A stretch of 64,000 bases of DNA from Pseudomonadota bacterium. Lineage in GTDB: Bacteria > Pseudomonadota > Gammaproteobacteria > Burkholderiales > Burkholderiaceae_C. Both the position numbers and the translations under genes were made by a program. A model generated the notes under the pieces. That model was given only the letters and a program-made list of their open reading frames with translations, had not been told where the DNA came from and did not search any database. Below are positions 40,114 to 50,205 of this stretch, one piece after another. The first letter of the stretch is position 1. Every line of letters starts with the position of its first letter. The stretch lies in the NCBI GenBank assembly GCA_021783695.1, contig JAJXTO010000008.1:1-64000 (forward strand). Reading direction: 5' to 3'.

Positions 40114-41547
40114 TCAGCGCGGTACGCGCATCACCTTGAGCATATTGGTGCCGCCGGCCGAGCCGATGGGCTCGCCGCAGGTGATGGCATAGCTGTCACC
40201 TGACGCGACGGCTTTTTTCTCGATGAGCCTGGCTTCAGCCTGGTTGAGCAGGGTATCGCGGTCGGTGGTGCTGAAACTCATCAGCATGGGACGCACATTG
40301 CGGTACAGCGCCATGCGGCGCACCGAGGTCTCGCTGCGCGACAGGGCGTAGATCGGCACATTGACGCGGTGGCGGCTCATCCATAGCGCCGTCGAGCCCG
40401 ATTCGGTGAGTGCGGCAATGGCGCTGCAGCCCAGGTGATGCGCGGTGAACAGCGCGGCCATGGCGATGGACTGGTCGATGCGGGTGAACTGTTTGTTGAT
40501 GAAGTCGTGTTCGAGTTTGACATCCTCGAACTTCTCTGCCGCTTCGCAGATGCTGGCCATCGCTTCCACCGTTTCCACCGGATATTTTCCGGCGGCGGTT
40601 TCGGCCGAGAGCATGACGGCGTCGGTGCCGTCGAGCACGGCGTTGGCCACATCGGACACTTCGGCGCGGGTGGGGACGGCGTTGACGATCATCGACTCCA
40701 TCATCTGCGTGGCGGTGATGACCACCCGGTCCATTTCGCGCGCCATGCGGATCATGCGTTTTTGCAGCGCCGGCACGGCGGCGTTGCCGACTTCCACCGC
40801 GAGGTCCCCGCGCGCCACCATGATGCCGTCGGACGCGCGCAAAATTTCCGCCAGCGCCGGAATCGCCTCCACGCGCTCGATCTTGGCGATCAGCGCCGGC
40901 TTGTGGCCGAACGGCTCGCCGGCCACGTTGGCGAGTTGCCGGGCCAGTTCCATGTCGGTGGCGTTTTTGGGGAAGGACACGGCCAGATAATCTGCCTGGA
41001 AGGCCATCGCGGTGCGGATGTCTTCCATGTCCTTGGCGGTCAGCGCGGGGGCGGAAAGTCCTCCTCCCTGCTTGTTGATGCCCTTGTTGTTGGACAACTC
41101 GCCGCCGATGCTGACGACCGTATGGATTTCCGCGCCGCTGACGCTCTCCACGGTGAGCACGATGAGGCCGTCGTTGAGCAGCAGCCGGTCGCCCGGATGC
41201 ACGTCACGCGGCAGATCCTTGTAATCGAGACCGCAGCGCGTGTCGTCGCCGAGCTCGCATGTGGCGTCGAGGATGAATTTCTGTCCAGGCTGCAGCATTA
41301 CCTTGCCGTCCTTGAAGCGGCCGACACGGATTTTCGGGCCTTGCAGATCGGCCATGATGGCAACGGCCTTGCCGAGGCGGTTGGCCGTATCGCGGATGAG
41401 CTGGGCGCGATCGATGTGGTCTTGCGCCTTGCCGTGGGAAAAATTGAGTCGCACGACATCGACGCCGGCGGAAATCATGCGTTCAAGGATGTCGGGCGAA
41501 GAACTGGCGGGGCCGATGGTGGCAACGATTTTTGTGGCGCGGGACAT
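40114..41547 (-). CDS. pyk: Pyruvate kinase
   Basis: MSRATKIVATIGPASSSPDILERMISAGVDVVRLNFSHG; IMVARGDLAVEVG; TATQMMESMI; DAVMLSAETAAGKYPVE. Confidence 0.97.
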   Translation of the reverse strand: MSRATKIVATIGPASSSPDILERMISAGVDVVRLNFSHGKAQDHIDRAQLIRDTANRLGKAVAIMADLQGPKIRVGRFKDGKVMLQPGQKFILDATCELGDDTRCGLDYKDLPRDVHPGDRLLLNDGLIVLTVESVSGAEIHTVVSIGGELSNNKGINKQGGGLSAPALTAKDMEDIRTAMAFQADYLAVSFPKNATDMELARQLANVAGEPFGHKPALIAKIERVEAIPALAEILRASDGIMVARGDLAVEVGNAAVPALQKRMIRMAREMDRVVITATQMMESMIVNAVPTRAEVSDVANAVLDGTDAVMLSAETAAGKYPVETVEAMASICEAAEKFEDVKLEHDFINKQFTRIDQSIAMAALFTAHHLGCSAIAALTESGSTALWMSRHRVNVPIYALSRSETSVRRMALYRNVRPMLMSFSTTDRDTLLNQAEARLIEKKAVASGDSYAITCGEPIGSAGGTNMLKVMRVPR

Positions 41548-41733
41548 GAGTAGGGGGGTGTCTAGGGATGGGCAGCAGAACGTGTTCAAGAGAAAATGTG
41601 CAATCAGTCACATCAACCGGGTCACAGTGTAGAACGCGCTCTTGACGGTTTTGCGCAAACCGCCAGAATCGCGGCAAGCCGATTGACCCTGAGCAGACCC
41701 GCCCGGCATCCCCTGCAGCCATCCCCGTTTTCC

Positions 41734-43086
41734 ATGAACACGTCGTTTCCACCGGAATCTACTCAGGCCCTGTTGCCTGATGACACGCTGCTGCCCGGTC
41801 TGGCTGCGGTGCCGGAAGTCAGGAGTCTGCTGGAAGCGGTGGATCTGCCCATCGGCCGCTGGGACGCCGAAGGACGGCTGACGTTTTTCAATCCGCCTTA
41901 CCTGACCTGGGCGCGCCGCACGCCACAAGACCTGCGCGGGAAAAGTCTGAAAGAGCTGTATGGCGAAGAGGCCTGGGCTGCGGCGCGGCCCGCCTTCGAG
42001 CGCGGATTCGCAGGCCAACAGGCCGACTATCTGCGGCTCTTGCGCCATCTCGACACGCCCCGTTGGGCGCGCATTCAGGTGTTTCCAGAGCGCGGGCAAG
42101 ATGGGCGGATCGACGCGATCTACACCATCGCACACGATGTCCATGACGATGTCACCGCAACCATGGCCTTGCGGCGCTCGAACTGGTTGCTCGAACAGGC
42201 TCTGGACAATCTGCCCTGGGGCGTGATCGAGAGCAATTCGGAGCTGATCATCACCCGCTGGTCCCGCTCCGCGGAGGCCATTCTGGGGTACACCGAAGCG
42301 GATCGTCTGGGCACGCATCGTCTGGCCATGGGCGTTCCCGAGGAAGAGCGCGCGCGCACCCTGTCTGTTTACGAACGCTTGCTCCGCGGTGAAATCGACA
42401 ACTGGGTGGAACAGGCGCAGTACATCCGCAAGGATCGGCGGCGGATCTGGGTCGAATGGACGTTGTCTGCCCTGCGCGACGAAGAGGGGCGCGTGGTGTC
42501 GCTGCTGACTTTCGTGCGCGACATCACCCATCAGGTCGACACCCACGCCCGCCTGCTGCACCATGCCGAGCGCGACGCACTCACGGGTGTTCTCAGTCGG
42601 CGTGCCATCATGGAGCGGCTGGACACCGCACTGTCGCGCCGCACCCGTGGCGACATGCTGGCGCTGTACTTCATCGACCTCGATGGTTTCAAGCAGATCA
42701 ACGACCGTCTCGGCCATGTGCGCGGTGACCGGCTGCTGGTTCAGGTGGCGCACGCCATCCAGGACGTGCTGCGCCGCGATGATGCCGTTGGCCGACTGGG
42801 CGGCGACGAATTCGTCGTGCTCAGCGCCGTGGCGGACATATCCGCCGCGCAGTCGCTCGCGGCCAAGCTGGTCGAAGTGAGCGCCGCAGCTGGCTACGAC
42901 CTGCTCTCGGGCCTGCGGGTGACGGCAAGCATTGGCGTTGCCGCTGTGCCCACGCATGCCCGCAGTAGCTTTGATTTGCTGCAAAGGGCGGATGACGCGA
43001 TGTACGCGGCGAAAAACGATGGAAAAAACCGCTGGGCGCTCTGCAACCAGTTTCTCAGCGGCAGCCATTCGCCAGACAGGCGCTGA
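41734..43086 (+). CDS. PAS-domain diguanylate cyclase
   Basis: Two PAS-like regions then GGDEF domain with intact RLGGDEFVVLSAV and FIDLDGFKQINDRLGHVRGD; no EAL. Confidence 0.92.
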   Translation: MNTSFPPESTQALLPDDTLLPGLAAVPEVRSLLEAVDLPIGRWDAEGRLTFFNPPYLTWARRTPQDLRGKSLKELYGEEAWAAARPAFERGFAGQQADYLRLLRHLDTPRWARIQVFPERGQDGRIDAIYTIAHDVHDDVTATMALRRSNWLLEQALDNLPWGVIESNSELIITRWSRSAEAILGYTEADRLGTHRLAMGVPEEERARTLSVYERLLRGEIDNWVEQAQYIRKDRRRIWVEWTLSALRDEEGRVVSLLTFVRDITHQVDTHARLLHHAERDALTGVLSRRAIMERLDTALSRRTRGDMLALYFIDLDGFKQINDRLGHVRGDRLLVQVAHAIQDVLRRDDAVGRLGGDEFVVLSAVADISAAQSLAAKLVEVSAAAGYDLLSGLRVTASIGVAAVPTHARSSFDLLQRADDAMYAAKNDGKNRWALCNQFLSGSHSPDRR

Positions 43087-43101
43087 TTGCTCCACGCGGC
43101 A

Positions 43102-43428
43102 TCAAACCCAGTTGCGGCTAATCCACGACAAGGCCCAGTAGGCCATCATGCCGCTGAGGATGGTGCCCAAAATGCCCCGCCGCGCAAAAAAATAGCCTGC
43201 GGCAATGACTGCCGCCCCCAGCTTCACCCACGGCGGCCCCAGGGGAGTGAGCAGCAGCAACTCGGGCGCCACCACGGCGGCCAGCGCTGCGGCGGGGGCA
43301 AAACGCAGGGCGATTTTGACCCGCGCGGGCAAGGGCATGGGTTTGCGTGAGAGCAAAAACATGTTCCGGCTCAGCACGGTCACGGCCGTCAGGCCGACGA
43401 CCAGGACGATTTGTTGCAGCAAGGTCAT
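43102..43428 (-). CDS. azlD: AzlD family branched-chain amino acid exporter small subunit
   Basis: Short hydrophobic protein adjacent to azlC; RVKIALRFAPAAALAAVVAPELLL. Confidence 0.83.
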   Translation of the reverse strand: MTLLQQIVLVVGLTAVTVLSRNMFLLSRKPMPLPARVKIALRFAPAAALAAVVAPELLLLTPLGPPWVKLGAAVIAAGYFFARRGILGTILSGMMAYWALSWISRNWV

Positions 43429-43441
43429 GGCGCGCTCGGAT

Positions 43442-44200
43442 TCAGGATTTGGTGCCGTCAAGCAGGCTGCCATTGGTTGTGGCGAGTTGGCGTTGACTCC
43501 ACGCCTCCCAGATCATGCCGACAACCAGCGCGCCAACAATGGCCACGACCAGATTGAGCCGCAGCGGAAGCCAGAACAGCAGCGCGCTCAGCGCCGAGGC
43601 GACGACGATGACCGCCGCAATGGTGCGATCTGCGAGCAATGACAACACAATGCCCAGCAGCGCCAGCGTGCCCGCGAAAGCCAGCCCCCACGCGCCGGGA
43701 ATGTGCTGCGCCAGCAAAATACCGAGGATGGACGGCACCTGCCAGGCGATCCAGTTGGACAGCGAGACGCCGAGAAAATAATGTGCCTGCTGCGGATCGT
43801 TGTTGGGGTGTGGATGGCGCCGGATCATCAGCACCTGGCTCAGGTCACCGATCAGGTAGCCATACGCCAGGCGGCGTAATCGGGGCAGATGTTCTAAATA
43901 GGGGCGCATTTGCGCGCTGAAGACGACAAAACGCAAATTGACGCAAAACGCCGTGCCGAGAATCAGCCACAGCGGCGCTCCGGCGGCGATCAGCGGCAAA
44001 GCCGCCAGTTGCGCACTGCCGGCAAACACGAACAGGCTGATCGCCAGCGCCAGTTGCACACTCAGACCCGACTTGACCATGGCCACGCCGGTGACCAGCC
44101 CCCACGCGGAGATGCCCAGCGAGACGGCGCGCATATCGCGCATGCCCTCGCGGAGCGCGGGCTGGGCAAACAGGGTTTGAAAGCGGGCGAGGGTTGGCAT
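43442..44200 (-). CDS. azlC: AzlC family branched-chain amino acid exporter
   Basis: FREGMRDMRAVSLGISAWGLVTGVAMVKSGLS...LFVFAGSAQLAALPLIAAGAPLWLILGTAFCVNLRFVVFSAQMRP. Confidence 0.9.
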   Translation of the reverse strand: MPTLARFQTLFAQPALREGMRDMRAVSLGISAWGLVTGVAMVKSGLSVQLALAISLFVFAGSAQLAALPLIAAGAPLWLILGTAFCVNLRFVVFSAQMRPYLEHLPRLRRLAYGYLIGDLSQVLMIRRHPHPNNDPQQAHYFLGVSLSNWIAWQVPSILGILLAQHIPGAWGLAFAGTLALLGIVLSLLADRTIAAVIVVASALSALLFWLPLRLNLVVAIVGALVVGMIWEAWSQRQLATTNGSLLDGTKS

Positions 44201-44259
44201 GGGGACAGTTTTTCAGCATTTTGCGCCGCATCAAAACAACCCGGCAAGCATCGTTTGAC

Positions 44260-44274
44260 GTGTTGTGACAACAC
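44260..44274. promoter_or_regulatory. Perfect 15-bp palindrome upstream of azlC (candidate operator)
   Basis: GTGTTGT-G-ACAACAC, 60 bp upstream of azlC start. Confidence 0.55.
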
Positions 44275-44304
44275 CCGCGCAGGGTCTGATTGTGCGGATC
44301 GGAC

Positions 44305-46224
44305 TCAGTGATTCACGGGAACCGCGACGCGCCGCAGCACGGGGGCGTTTTGCAAAGCGCGCAGCAGCGGCGCAGTCTGCTGCGGCGACAGGCCCGCTTG
44401 CGCCGCCTGCGCCGGAAATTGTGATGCCAGGCCGGGCGCATAGAGCCAGAACGAGTTTGCGGTGTAGCGTGCGAGGGCCAGCGCCTGCGCTTCGTGGCCC
44501 AAGCGGCTGAGCAGCAGGATGCGGCGAATGAGCAGGTTCGGGTCGCCATAGGCGTGGCTGACGCGGTCGACTGCCGCCTGTTCGCGCAGCAGCTCGGCGC
44601 GCGGATCGCTGGCACGCACCTGGATGGCGCTGGCCTGGGCAAAGCCGATCAGCGGGCGGAAAAACAGATCGCTGCGCTGCGCCTGCCGGATGGCTTGCGC
44701 CGCCTGCGTCCGGTCGGCCGAGTAAGCATCGTTCGTGATGCTGTAGTCATACCCGGCCTTGGCAATCAGCAGGATGGCCAGCGCCCCGGCACTCAGTGCG
44801 GCGGCGCGGGGGAGCGTGTGCGCGCGTGCAGGGCGCGCGCCCTGCGCCTGCGCTTTGGCGCGTTGCAGATCAAACCCATCCATCCACCCGGCGAGAAAAG
44901 CGAACACCCAGAGAAAATACAGATACCACAGAGGATACTCGACGAGACTGTGCAGGCCGAGAAACGCCACGCCCATCCAGGCGGTGAGTGGCAGGGGCGG
45001 GGGACCATCCGGCGCGGCACGGCCGCGTTGCATCCAGGCGCGTGCGCCGCGCCAGAGCCAGACCAGCGCCACTGCCGCGACGGGCACGGTTCCCACCAGG
45101 CCGGTTTCGGCGAGCAATTGCAGGATGAGGTCGTGTGCGTTGTCGATGTTGTCCAGCGGCAGCGGGCGCAGCGCGTGGTGAAGGGCGGCATGTTGCAGCC
45201 CCCAGCCCAGTTGCCCCCAGCCGGCACCGAACCAGGGGAGATGTTCGAACACCTGCCAGGCGTTGCGCCAGATCAGCGCGCGGGCGTTGACCGGCTGGTC
45301 GATCTGGCGGGTGACGGCGTCGAGAAAACTGATCCAGCCGAGATGATCCGCCTCGCGCAGCGCCAGCCACCACAGCGCGTACAGCACGGGAACTGCCACC
45401 AGAGCCGACCAACGCGGGCTGCGCCAGGCGCCGCGCACGGCGATCAGCACCAGCACCGCCGCGACCACTGCCTGCACCATGCCGGTGCGCGAGCCACACA
45501 CCACTAACGCCCAGCTCATGCCGATGACCGCAGCCCACACGGCGCTCACCCGCAAGCGTGGCGCCCACCAGGCCAGCCCCGCCAGTCCGAGGGCGACAGC
45601 GGTGGCGTAATGATTGGGCTGCCGCAGATTGCCGAACACCCGTCCCGTGGAGGGATAGCTGATGATGTCGGTATACAGCGGCAGATGCGCCGCCAGCCAG
45701 GTGGCCAGCGCCGGGATTTGCCACAGGGCGAACTGCACCAGTCCGAACGCCACCTGGATCAGTCCCTGCAACAGCAGCCCGGCGGCGGCCACGTCGAGCC
45801 AGGGATGCTCTGCTCCGCATGCGGCCGCAGTCTGGCGCCGTGCCGCCGCATTGCCCAGACCGGCGATCAGCGCCGCGCTCAACAGCACCGCCACGGTAAT
45901 CGCTCCCTGACTGGCGTAGGCCAGTTGTCCGCTGACAGTCTGCAGCGCAACCACCGTGGCAAGCAGCGCAAACCCCAGCGCAGACAGTCCGAGTCGCGGA
46001 GTCAGCCCGCTCCATGCTGCGGCGAAAAACACCACGGCCCACAAGGATGCGGCCACCAGTGTGGTGCCCATTTTGGCGACCACGCCTGGATCGAAGGGCC
46101 AGATCAGTGGCAGCGAGATCGCCAGACCCAGCAGGCCGAGCGCGAATTGTTGCGAAAAAGACGTGCCAGACGGAGCGGGCTGGGTGTGGCGGGAGGCGGG
46201 AGCGGTGAGCGGCATGGCGGGCAT
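44305..46224 (-). CDS. PglL-like O-oligosaccharyltransferase / Wzy ligase family protein
   Basis: About 10-12 TM helices; YPSTGRVFGNLRQPNHYATAVALGLAGL and LPWFGAGWGQLGWGLQHAALHHALRPLPLDNIDNAHDLILQLLAETGLVG motifs. Confidence 0.82.
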   Translation of the reverse strand: MPAMPLTAPASRHTQPAPSGTSFSQQFALGLLGLAISLPLIWPFDPGVVAKMGTTLVAASLWAVVFFAAAWSGLTPRLGLSALGFALLATVVALQTVSGQLAYASQGAITVAVLLSAALIAGLGNAAARRQTAAACGAEHPWLDVAAAGLLLQGLIQVAFGLVQFALWQIPALATWLAAHLPLYTDIISYPSTGRVFGNLRQPNHYATAVALGLAGLAWWAPRLRVSAVWAAVIGMSWALVVCGSRTGMVQAVVAAVLVLIAVRGAWRSPRWSALVAVPVLYALWWLALREADHLGWISFLDAVTRQIDQPVNARALIWRNAWQVFEHLPWFGAGWGQLGWGLQHAALHHALRPLPLDNIDNAHDLILQLLAETGLVGTVPVAAVALVWLWRGARAWMQRGRAAPDGPPPLPLTAWMGVAFLGLHSLVEYPLWYLYFLWVFAFLAGWMDGFDLQRAKAQAQGARPARAHTLPRAAALSAGALAILLIAKAGYDYSITNDAYSADRTQAAQAIRQAQRSDLFFRPLIGFAQASAIQVRASDPRAELLREQAAVDRVSHAYGDPNLLIRRILLLSRLGHEAQALALARYTANSFWLYAPGLASQFPAQAAQAGLSPQQTAPLLRALQNAPVLRRVAVPVNH

Positions 46225-46272
46225 TATCCGTGCGGCGCCAGGTTGATTGTGATGTGATCCGGCGCGACAGGC

Positions 46273-47802
46273 TTACTGCGGCAGGGTCTTGTCGATCAGC
46301 TTGTGTTGCGCATGCTCCTGTTCCAGCGCGCGCAGCCGGGCGTCGATGATGGAGGCCTCGAAATAATCCGCGCCCGGGGTGCGCTGTGCGATGCGCAACT
46401 GCTCGATGGCAGCCTCGGTCTTGCCTTGCAGCGCGTAAGCCTCGGCGGTGGCACGGTGCTGCGCGGCAAACGCGCCTGTTGCCGCATCGGCGCGAGCGAG
46501 GTCTTCCCACAGGGTGATGTCCTGCGGGGACGCCACGGTTTGCTGCCGCAAAAAGTCGCGCGCCGGGGTTTTGTTGGGCTGCGCCAGCAGGCAGCGCGAC
46601 AGCAGATGCAGCGTGGCGGCGGACTGCGGAAACTGCGTGCGCAACGTGCGCGCCGACTCCAGCGCCTGTGTCGGCTGGGTGTCCAGCAGCAACTCCGTGT
46701 GCAGCAGGTCCAGCGGCAGCCGCTCGGCGGCGGAGGCGTGGTTTGCGGCGGCTTGCGCACGGGCGAGGGCGGATGCCGCAGCATCAAACCGCTTGAGGCG
46801 CTGCAGCACCACGGCCTGACCGTAGGCCCAGGCCGCCTGTTGCGCCGGGAAGACGGCTGTGTCGGCTGCGAACTGCCGTTCTTCGCGCAGCATGGCGTCG
46901 TGCGACTGCGGGGTGAGGGCGCGGGCGCGGGCGTTCATCAGCCAGAACAGCAGGTCGTGGTCGGGCGGCAGGGGTTTGTTGCCGCCGCGAGCCTGGGCGT
47001 CGGCGATGCGTTCGCCGGTCAGCGGATGGGTCTGGAGAAAGGCGAAGACGTCGGTATCGTCCAGGCGCGACAGGTTTTGCAGGCGCAGCAGCATGCTGGC
47101 CATGGCCTGCGGCGGGTAGCCTGAGTCGGCCAGAACTTCCTCGCCGGTGCGGTCGGCGTCGCGCTCGTTGCTGCGGGAAAAGCGCAGTGCGTTGTCGATG
47201 GCTGCGGCCTGGCCGCCCAGGGCCAGCCCCTGCGCCGCCTGATCCTGCCCCGCGCTGGCGGCAACGATGGCGAGGATGAGCGAGCCGATGCTCAGCAGCC
47301 GGTCCTTGCCTGCCTGCGCCAGCCGCTGGGCAATGTGGCGCTGAGTGATGTGCGACATTTCATGCGCAAACACCGCGGCCACCTGGTCGTGCGATTGCGC
47401 GTCGATCACCATGCCGGTGTGTACCCCGATCCAGCCACCGGGCAGGGCGAAGGCGTTGAAGCTGCGGTCGCGCAGCAGGAACACATGGAACTGGCGCGGC
47501 GCCTCCATTTCGGCGGTGCGCCGGGCCGCCGGGGTGAGGCGGTCGACGATGGACTGCAAATAGTCGCGCAGCAGGCTGTCGTGCAGATAGGCGGGCTCCT
47601 GGCGCATTTCGCGCATGATGATCTCGCCCAGACGTTTCTCCTGCGCAGCAGAAAAGCTGCCCTGCGCCGGGTCGCCCAGCGTGGGCAGGCTGCTGGCGTA
47701 GCCAGGATCGCGCGCATCGGCGATTTGCGCCCAGGCTGCTGTGGGGAACAACAGCGCAGTGCTCAGCAGACAGCACGAGAAGCGACGTAGCGCACGGGGC
47801 AT
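46273..47802 (-). CDS. M48 family metalloprotease with TPR-like C-terminus (BepA-like)
   Basis: Signal peptide; AVFAHEMSHITQRHIAQRL (HExxH); SNERDADRTGEEVLADSGY; repeat C-terminus. Confidence 0.9.
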   Translation of the reverse strand: MPRALRRFSCCLLSTALLFPTAAWAQIADARDPGYASSLPTLGDPAQGSFSAAQEKRLGEIIMREMRQEPAYLHDSLLRDYLQSIVDRLTPAARRTAEMEAPRQFHVFLLRDRSFNAFALPGGWIGVHTGMVIDAQSHDQVAAVFAHEMSHITQRHIAQRLAQAGKDRLLSIGSLILAIVAASAGQDQAAQGLALGGQAAAIDNALRFSRSNERDADRTGEEVLADSGYPPQAMASMLLRLQNLSRLDDTDVFAFLQTHPLTGERIADAQARGGNKPLPPDHDLLFWLMNARARALTPQSHDAMLREERQFAADTAVFPAQQAAWAYGQAVVLQRLKRFDAAASALARAQAAANHASAAERLPLDLLHTELLLDTQPTQALESARTLRTQFPQSAATLHLLSRCLLAQPNKTPARDFLRQQTVASPQDITLWEDLARADAATGAFAAQHRATAEAYALQGKTEAAIEQLRIAQRTPGADYFEASIIDARLRALEQEHAQHKLIDKTLPQ

Positions 47803-47814
47803 GAGAGCACCTTT

Positions 47815-49566
47815 TCAGCCGAGTGCCGCGAGCGCGGCCTGCTGCTCCTCGGGCTCGTAAGCCTGCAGCACGGCTTGCACCAGCGGCGCGAGCCTGTTGG
47901 TGTCGGCGCGCAGCACTTCCTGCTTGACCGCGAGAATTTGTGCCGGGTGCATGGAAAAACTGCGCAGTCCCATGCCCAGCAGCAGACGGGTGAGGGTGGG
48001 GTCGCCAGCCATTTCACCGCATACGCTGATGTCCACCGGACGATCTTTCCACGCTGCGGCGGCGCGGGTTTGCGCAATGATCTGCGCCAGCAGGTTGAGC
48101 ACGGCGGGGTGCAGCGGGTCATACAGGTTGGAGACGCTTTCGTCCGCCCGGTCGATGGCCAGGGTGTACTGCACCAGATCGTTGGTGCCGACCGACAAAA
48201 AGTCGAAATGCCGCAGGAACAATGGCAGTGCGAGCGCGGCGCCGGGCACTTCGATCATGGCGCCGACTTCCACCGGGCCGAAGGCCACGCCGATGGCGGT
48301 GAGTTCGGCGCGGGCCTTGTCGAGTTCGGCAAAGGTCTGGCGGATTTCACTGGCGTGCGCCACCATGGGAATGAGCACTTTGAGCGGCCCCAGAGCGGCG
48401 GCGCGCAGCAGGGCGCGGAGCTGGATGCGGAACATCGCCGGGTCGGACAGGCTGTAGCGGATGGCGCGCAGCCCCAGCGCGGGGTTGAGGTGGGTGAACT
48501 CGCCATCGCGGTAATCCTCGATGTCCAGCGGCTTGTCCGAGCCGATGTCGATGGTGCGGATGGTGACCGGCTTGCCCTGCATGGCCTGCAGCACGCGGCG
48601 GTAGGCCTCGTACTGCTCGTCCTCATCCGGCAGATTGCCGGCGCGGTTCATGAACAGAAATTCGGTGCGGAACAGCCCCACCCCGGCGGCGCCGGCCTCC
48701 AGCGCAGGTGCACAGTCTTCGGGCTGCTCGATATTGGCCAGCAGTTCCACCGGCTCGGCGTTGAGGGTGCGCGCGGGGGTGTATTTCAGGCGCTTGAGCC
48801 GCTCGCGGGCGAGTTGCGATTCCTGCTGGCGCAGGCGGTAGTCTTCGAGGATGACCGGGGATGGATCGACGATGAGCAGACCGCTGTCGCCGTCGATGAT
48901 GACCAGATCGTCCTGCCGGATCAGGCTGCCGGCCGAGCGCGCACCCACCACGGCAGGAATGTCCAGGCTGCGGGCAACGATGGCTGTATGCGAGGTCTTG
49001 CCGCCGACATCGGTGACAAACCCCTTGAACACTCCGGTCTTGAACTGCAGCATGTCCGCCGGAGCGATGTCGTGGGCGATGAGAACCAGATCGCCATTGC
49101 CGCTGGCCGAGCGCGCCAGCCCGGCGCTGCCGCGCAGGGCGCGCAGCACGCGCTCGACCACTTGTTCGACGTCGGCGATGCGCTCGCGCAGATAAGGGTC
49201 GTCCATCTCCTCGAAGTTGCGCGAGATGACGTCGAGCTGCGCGGTGAGCGCCCACTCGGCGTTGTAGCGGCGCTGCCGGATCCAGGTGATGGTGTCCAGT
49301 GCCATCTGCCGGTCGTCGAGCAGCATTTTGTGCACGTCGATGAACGCGGCCATCTCGGCGGGAGCGTCGGGCGGAAGCTCGGCCTTGAGGGTGTCGAGTT
49401 CGGCACGCACGGCGCGGCGTGCGGCGCGCAGGCGCTCGATTTCCGCCTCTTCCGTGCCCGGATCGACGAAGTAGTGCGCCACGTCCAGCCGGGCCGAGGC
49501 GAGGATGACGGCACGCCCGATGGCCATGCCGCGTGAAACCGGAATACCGAACAGTTGAAGAGCCAT
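47815..49566 (-). CDS. ptsI: Phosphoenolpyruvate-protein phosphotransferase (PTS enzyme I)
   Basis: GGKTSHTAIVARSLDIPAVVG; GVGLFRTEFLFMNR; IRTIDIGSDKPL; NDLVQYTLAIDRADESV; SVCGEMAGDP. Confidence 0.97.
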   Translation of the reverse strand: MALQLFGIPVSRGMAIGRAVILASARLDVAHYFVDPGTEEAEIERLRAARRAVRAELDTLKAELPPDAPAEMAAFIDVHKMLLDDRQMALDTITWIRQRRYNAEWALTAQLDVISRNFEEMDDPYLRERIADVEQVVERVLRALRGSAGLARSASGNGDLVLIAHDIAPADMLQFKTGVFKGFVTDVGGKTSHTAIVARSLDIPAVVGARSAGSLIRQDDLVIIDGDSGLLIVDPSPVILEDYRLRQQESQLARERLKRLKYTPARTLNAEPVELLANIEQPEDCAPALEAGAAGVGLFRTEFLFMNRAGNLPDEDEQYEAYRRVLQAMQGKPVTIRTIDIGSDKPLDIEDYRDGEFTHLNPALGLRAIRYSLSDPAMFRIQLRALLRAAALGPLKVLIPMVAHASEIRQTFAELDKARAELTAIGVAFGPVEVGAMIEVPGAALALPLFLRHFDFLSVGTNDLVQYTLAIDRADESVSNLYDPLHPAVLNLLAQIIAQTRAAAAWKDRPVDISVCGEMAGDPTLTRLLLGMGLRSFSMHPAQILAVKQEVLRADTNRLAPLVQAVLQAYEPEEQQAALAALG

Positions 49567-49730
49567 GCGGCGATGGTAACGGCGGGCACGCCCCGAACAG
49601 AACCGCGATGCCGGGTATCACCATCCAGGATGGCAGGGTTATGCACGCGGCCCTATGCTGCAGCTCGATCTGCGCGCCTCAGAGCGTGCGGTCGCCTCTC
49701 TGTTCCACGTTCTTTTTCTGGAGATGCACC

Positions 49731-50135
49731 ATGCACAAAATCGCACTCGCAGCGGCCCTGCTGGGCTTTGCCGCAGCACCGGCCTTCGCTTCCACCATGC
49801 ACCACGAGATCAAGGTCGAACTCGCGGCGCAGAACAACTCCGGTGAAACCGGCTATGCCCTGATCAAGCCGATGGGCAAGGGCATCGAAGTCATCGTTCA
49901 CCTCAAAGGCGGCCCCAAGGGTGTGGCCCAGCCAGACCACATCCACCCCGGCACCTGTGCCAATCTCAATCCGGTGCCCAAGTACCCATTGGAAAACGTG
50001 GTGGACGGCAAATCGGTGACCAAGCTGCCGAACGTGAGCATGGACGATCTGTTCAAGGAACCCATGGCCATCAACGTGCATGAAAGCGCGCAGGATCTGA
50101 AGAAATACGTGGCCTGCGGCGACATCAAGAAATAA
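49731..50135 (+). CDS. Secreted protein, possible CHRD / Cu-Zn SOD-like fold
   Basis: Signal peptide MHKIALAAALLGFAAAPAFAS; HEIKVELAAQNNSGETGYALI...PDHIHPGTCANLNP...INVHES...VACGDI. Confidence 0.6.
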   Translation: MHKIALAAALLGFAAAPAFASTMHHEIKVELAAQNNSGETGYALIKPMGKGIEVIVHLKGGPKGVAQPDHIHPGTCANLNPVPKYPLENVVDGKSVTKLPNVSMDDLFKEPMAINVHESAQDLKKYVACGDIKK

Positions 50136-50160
50136 GGCTCGCGTTACCATCCATCTCCAT

Positions 50161-50188
50161 GCGGGGCGTCAACGAGGCGCCCCGTTTG
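50161..50188 (+). terminator. Possible terminator of the CHRD-like gene
   Basis: GCGGGGCGTCAACGAGGCGCCCCGTTTG: GGGGCG/CGCCCC stem, weak T tract. Confidence 0.45.
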
Positions 50189-50205
50189 CATTGGAGTTGT
50201 GCCGC

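Noticed and set aside
47875-49536. 553-aa plus-strand ORF opposite ptsI
   Set aside because: Antisense shadow; ptsI is unambiguous on the minus strand.
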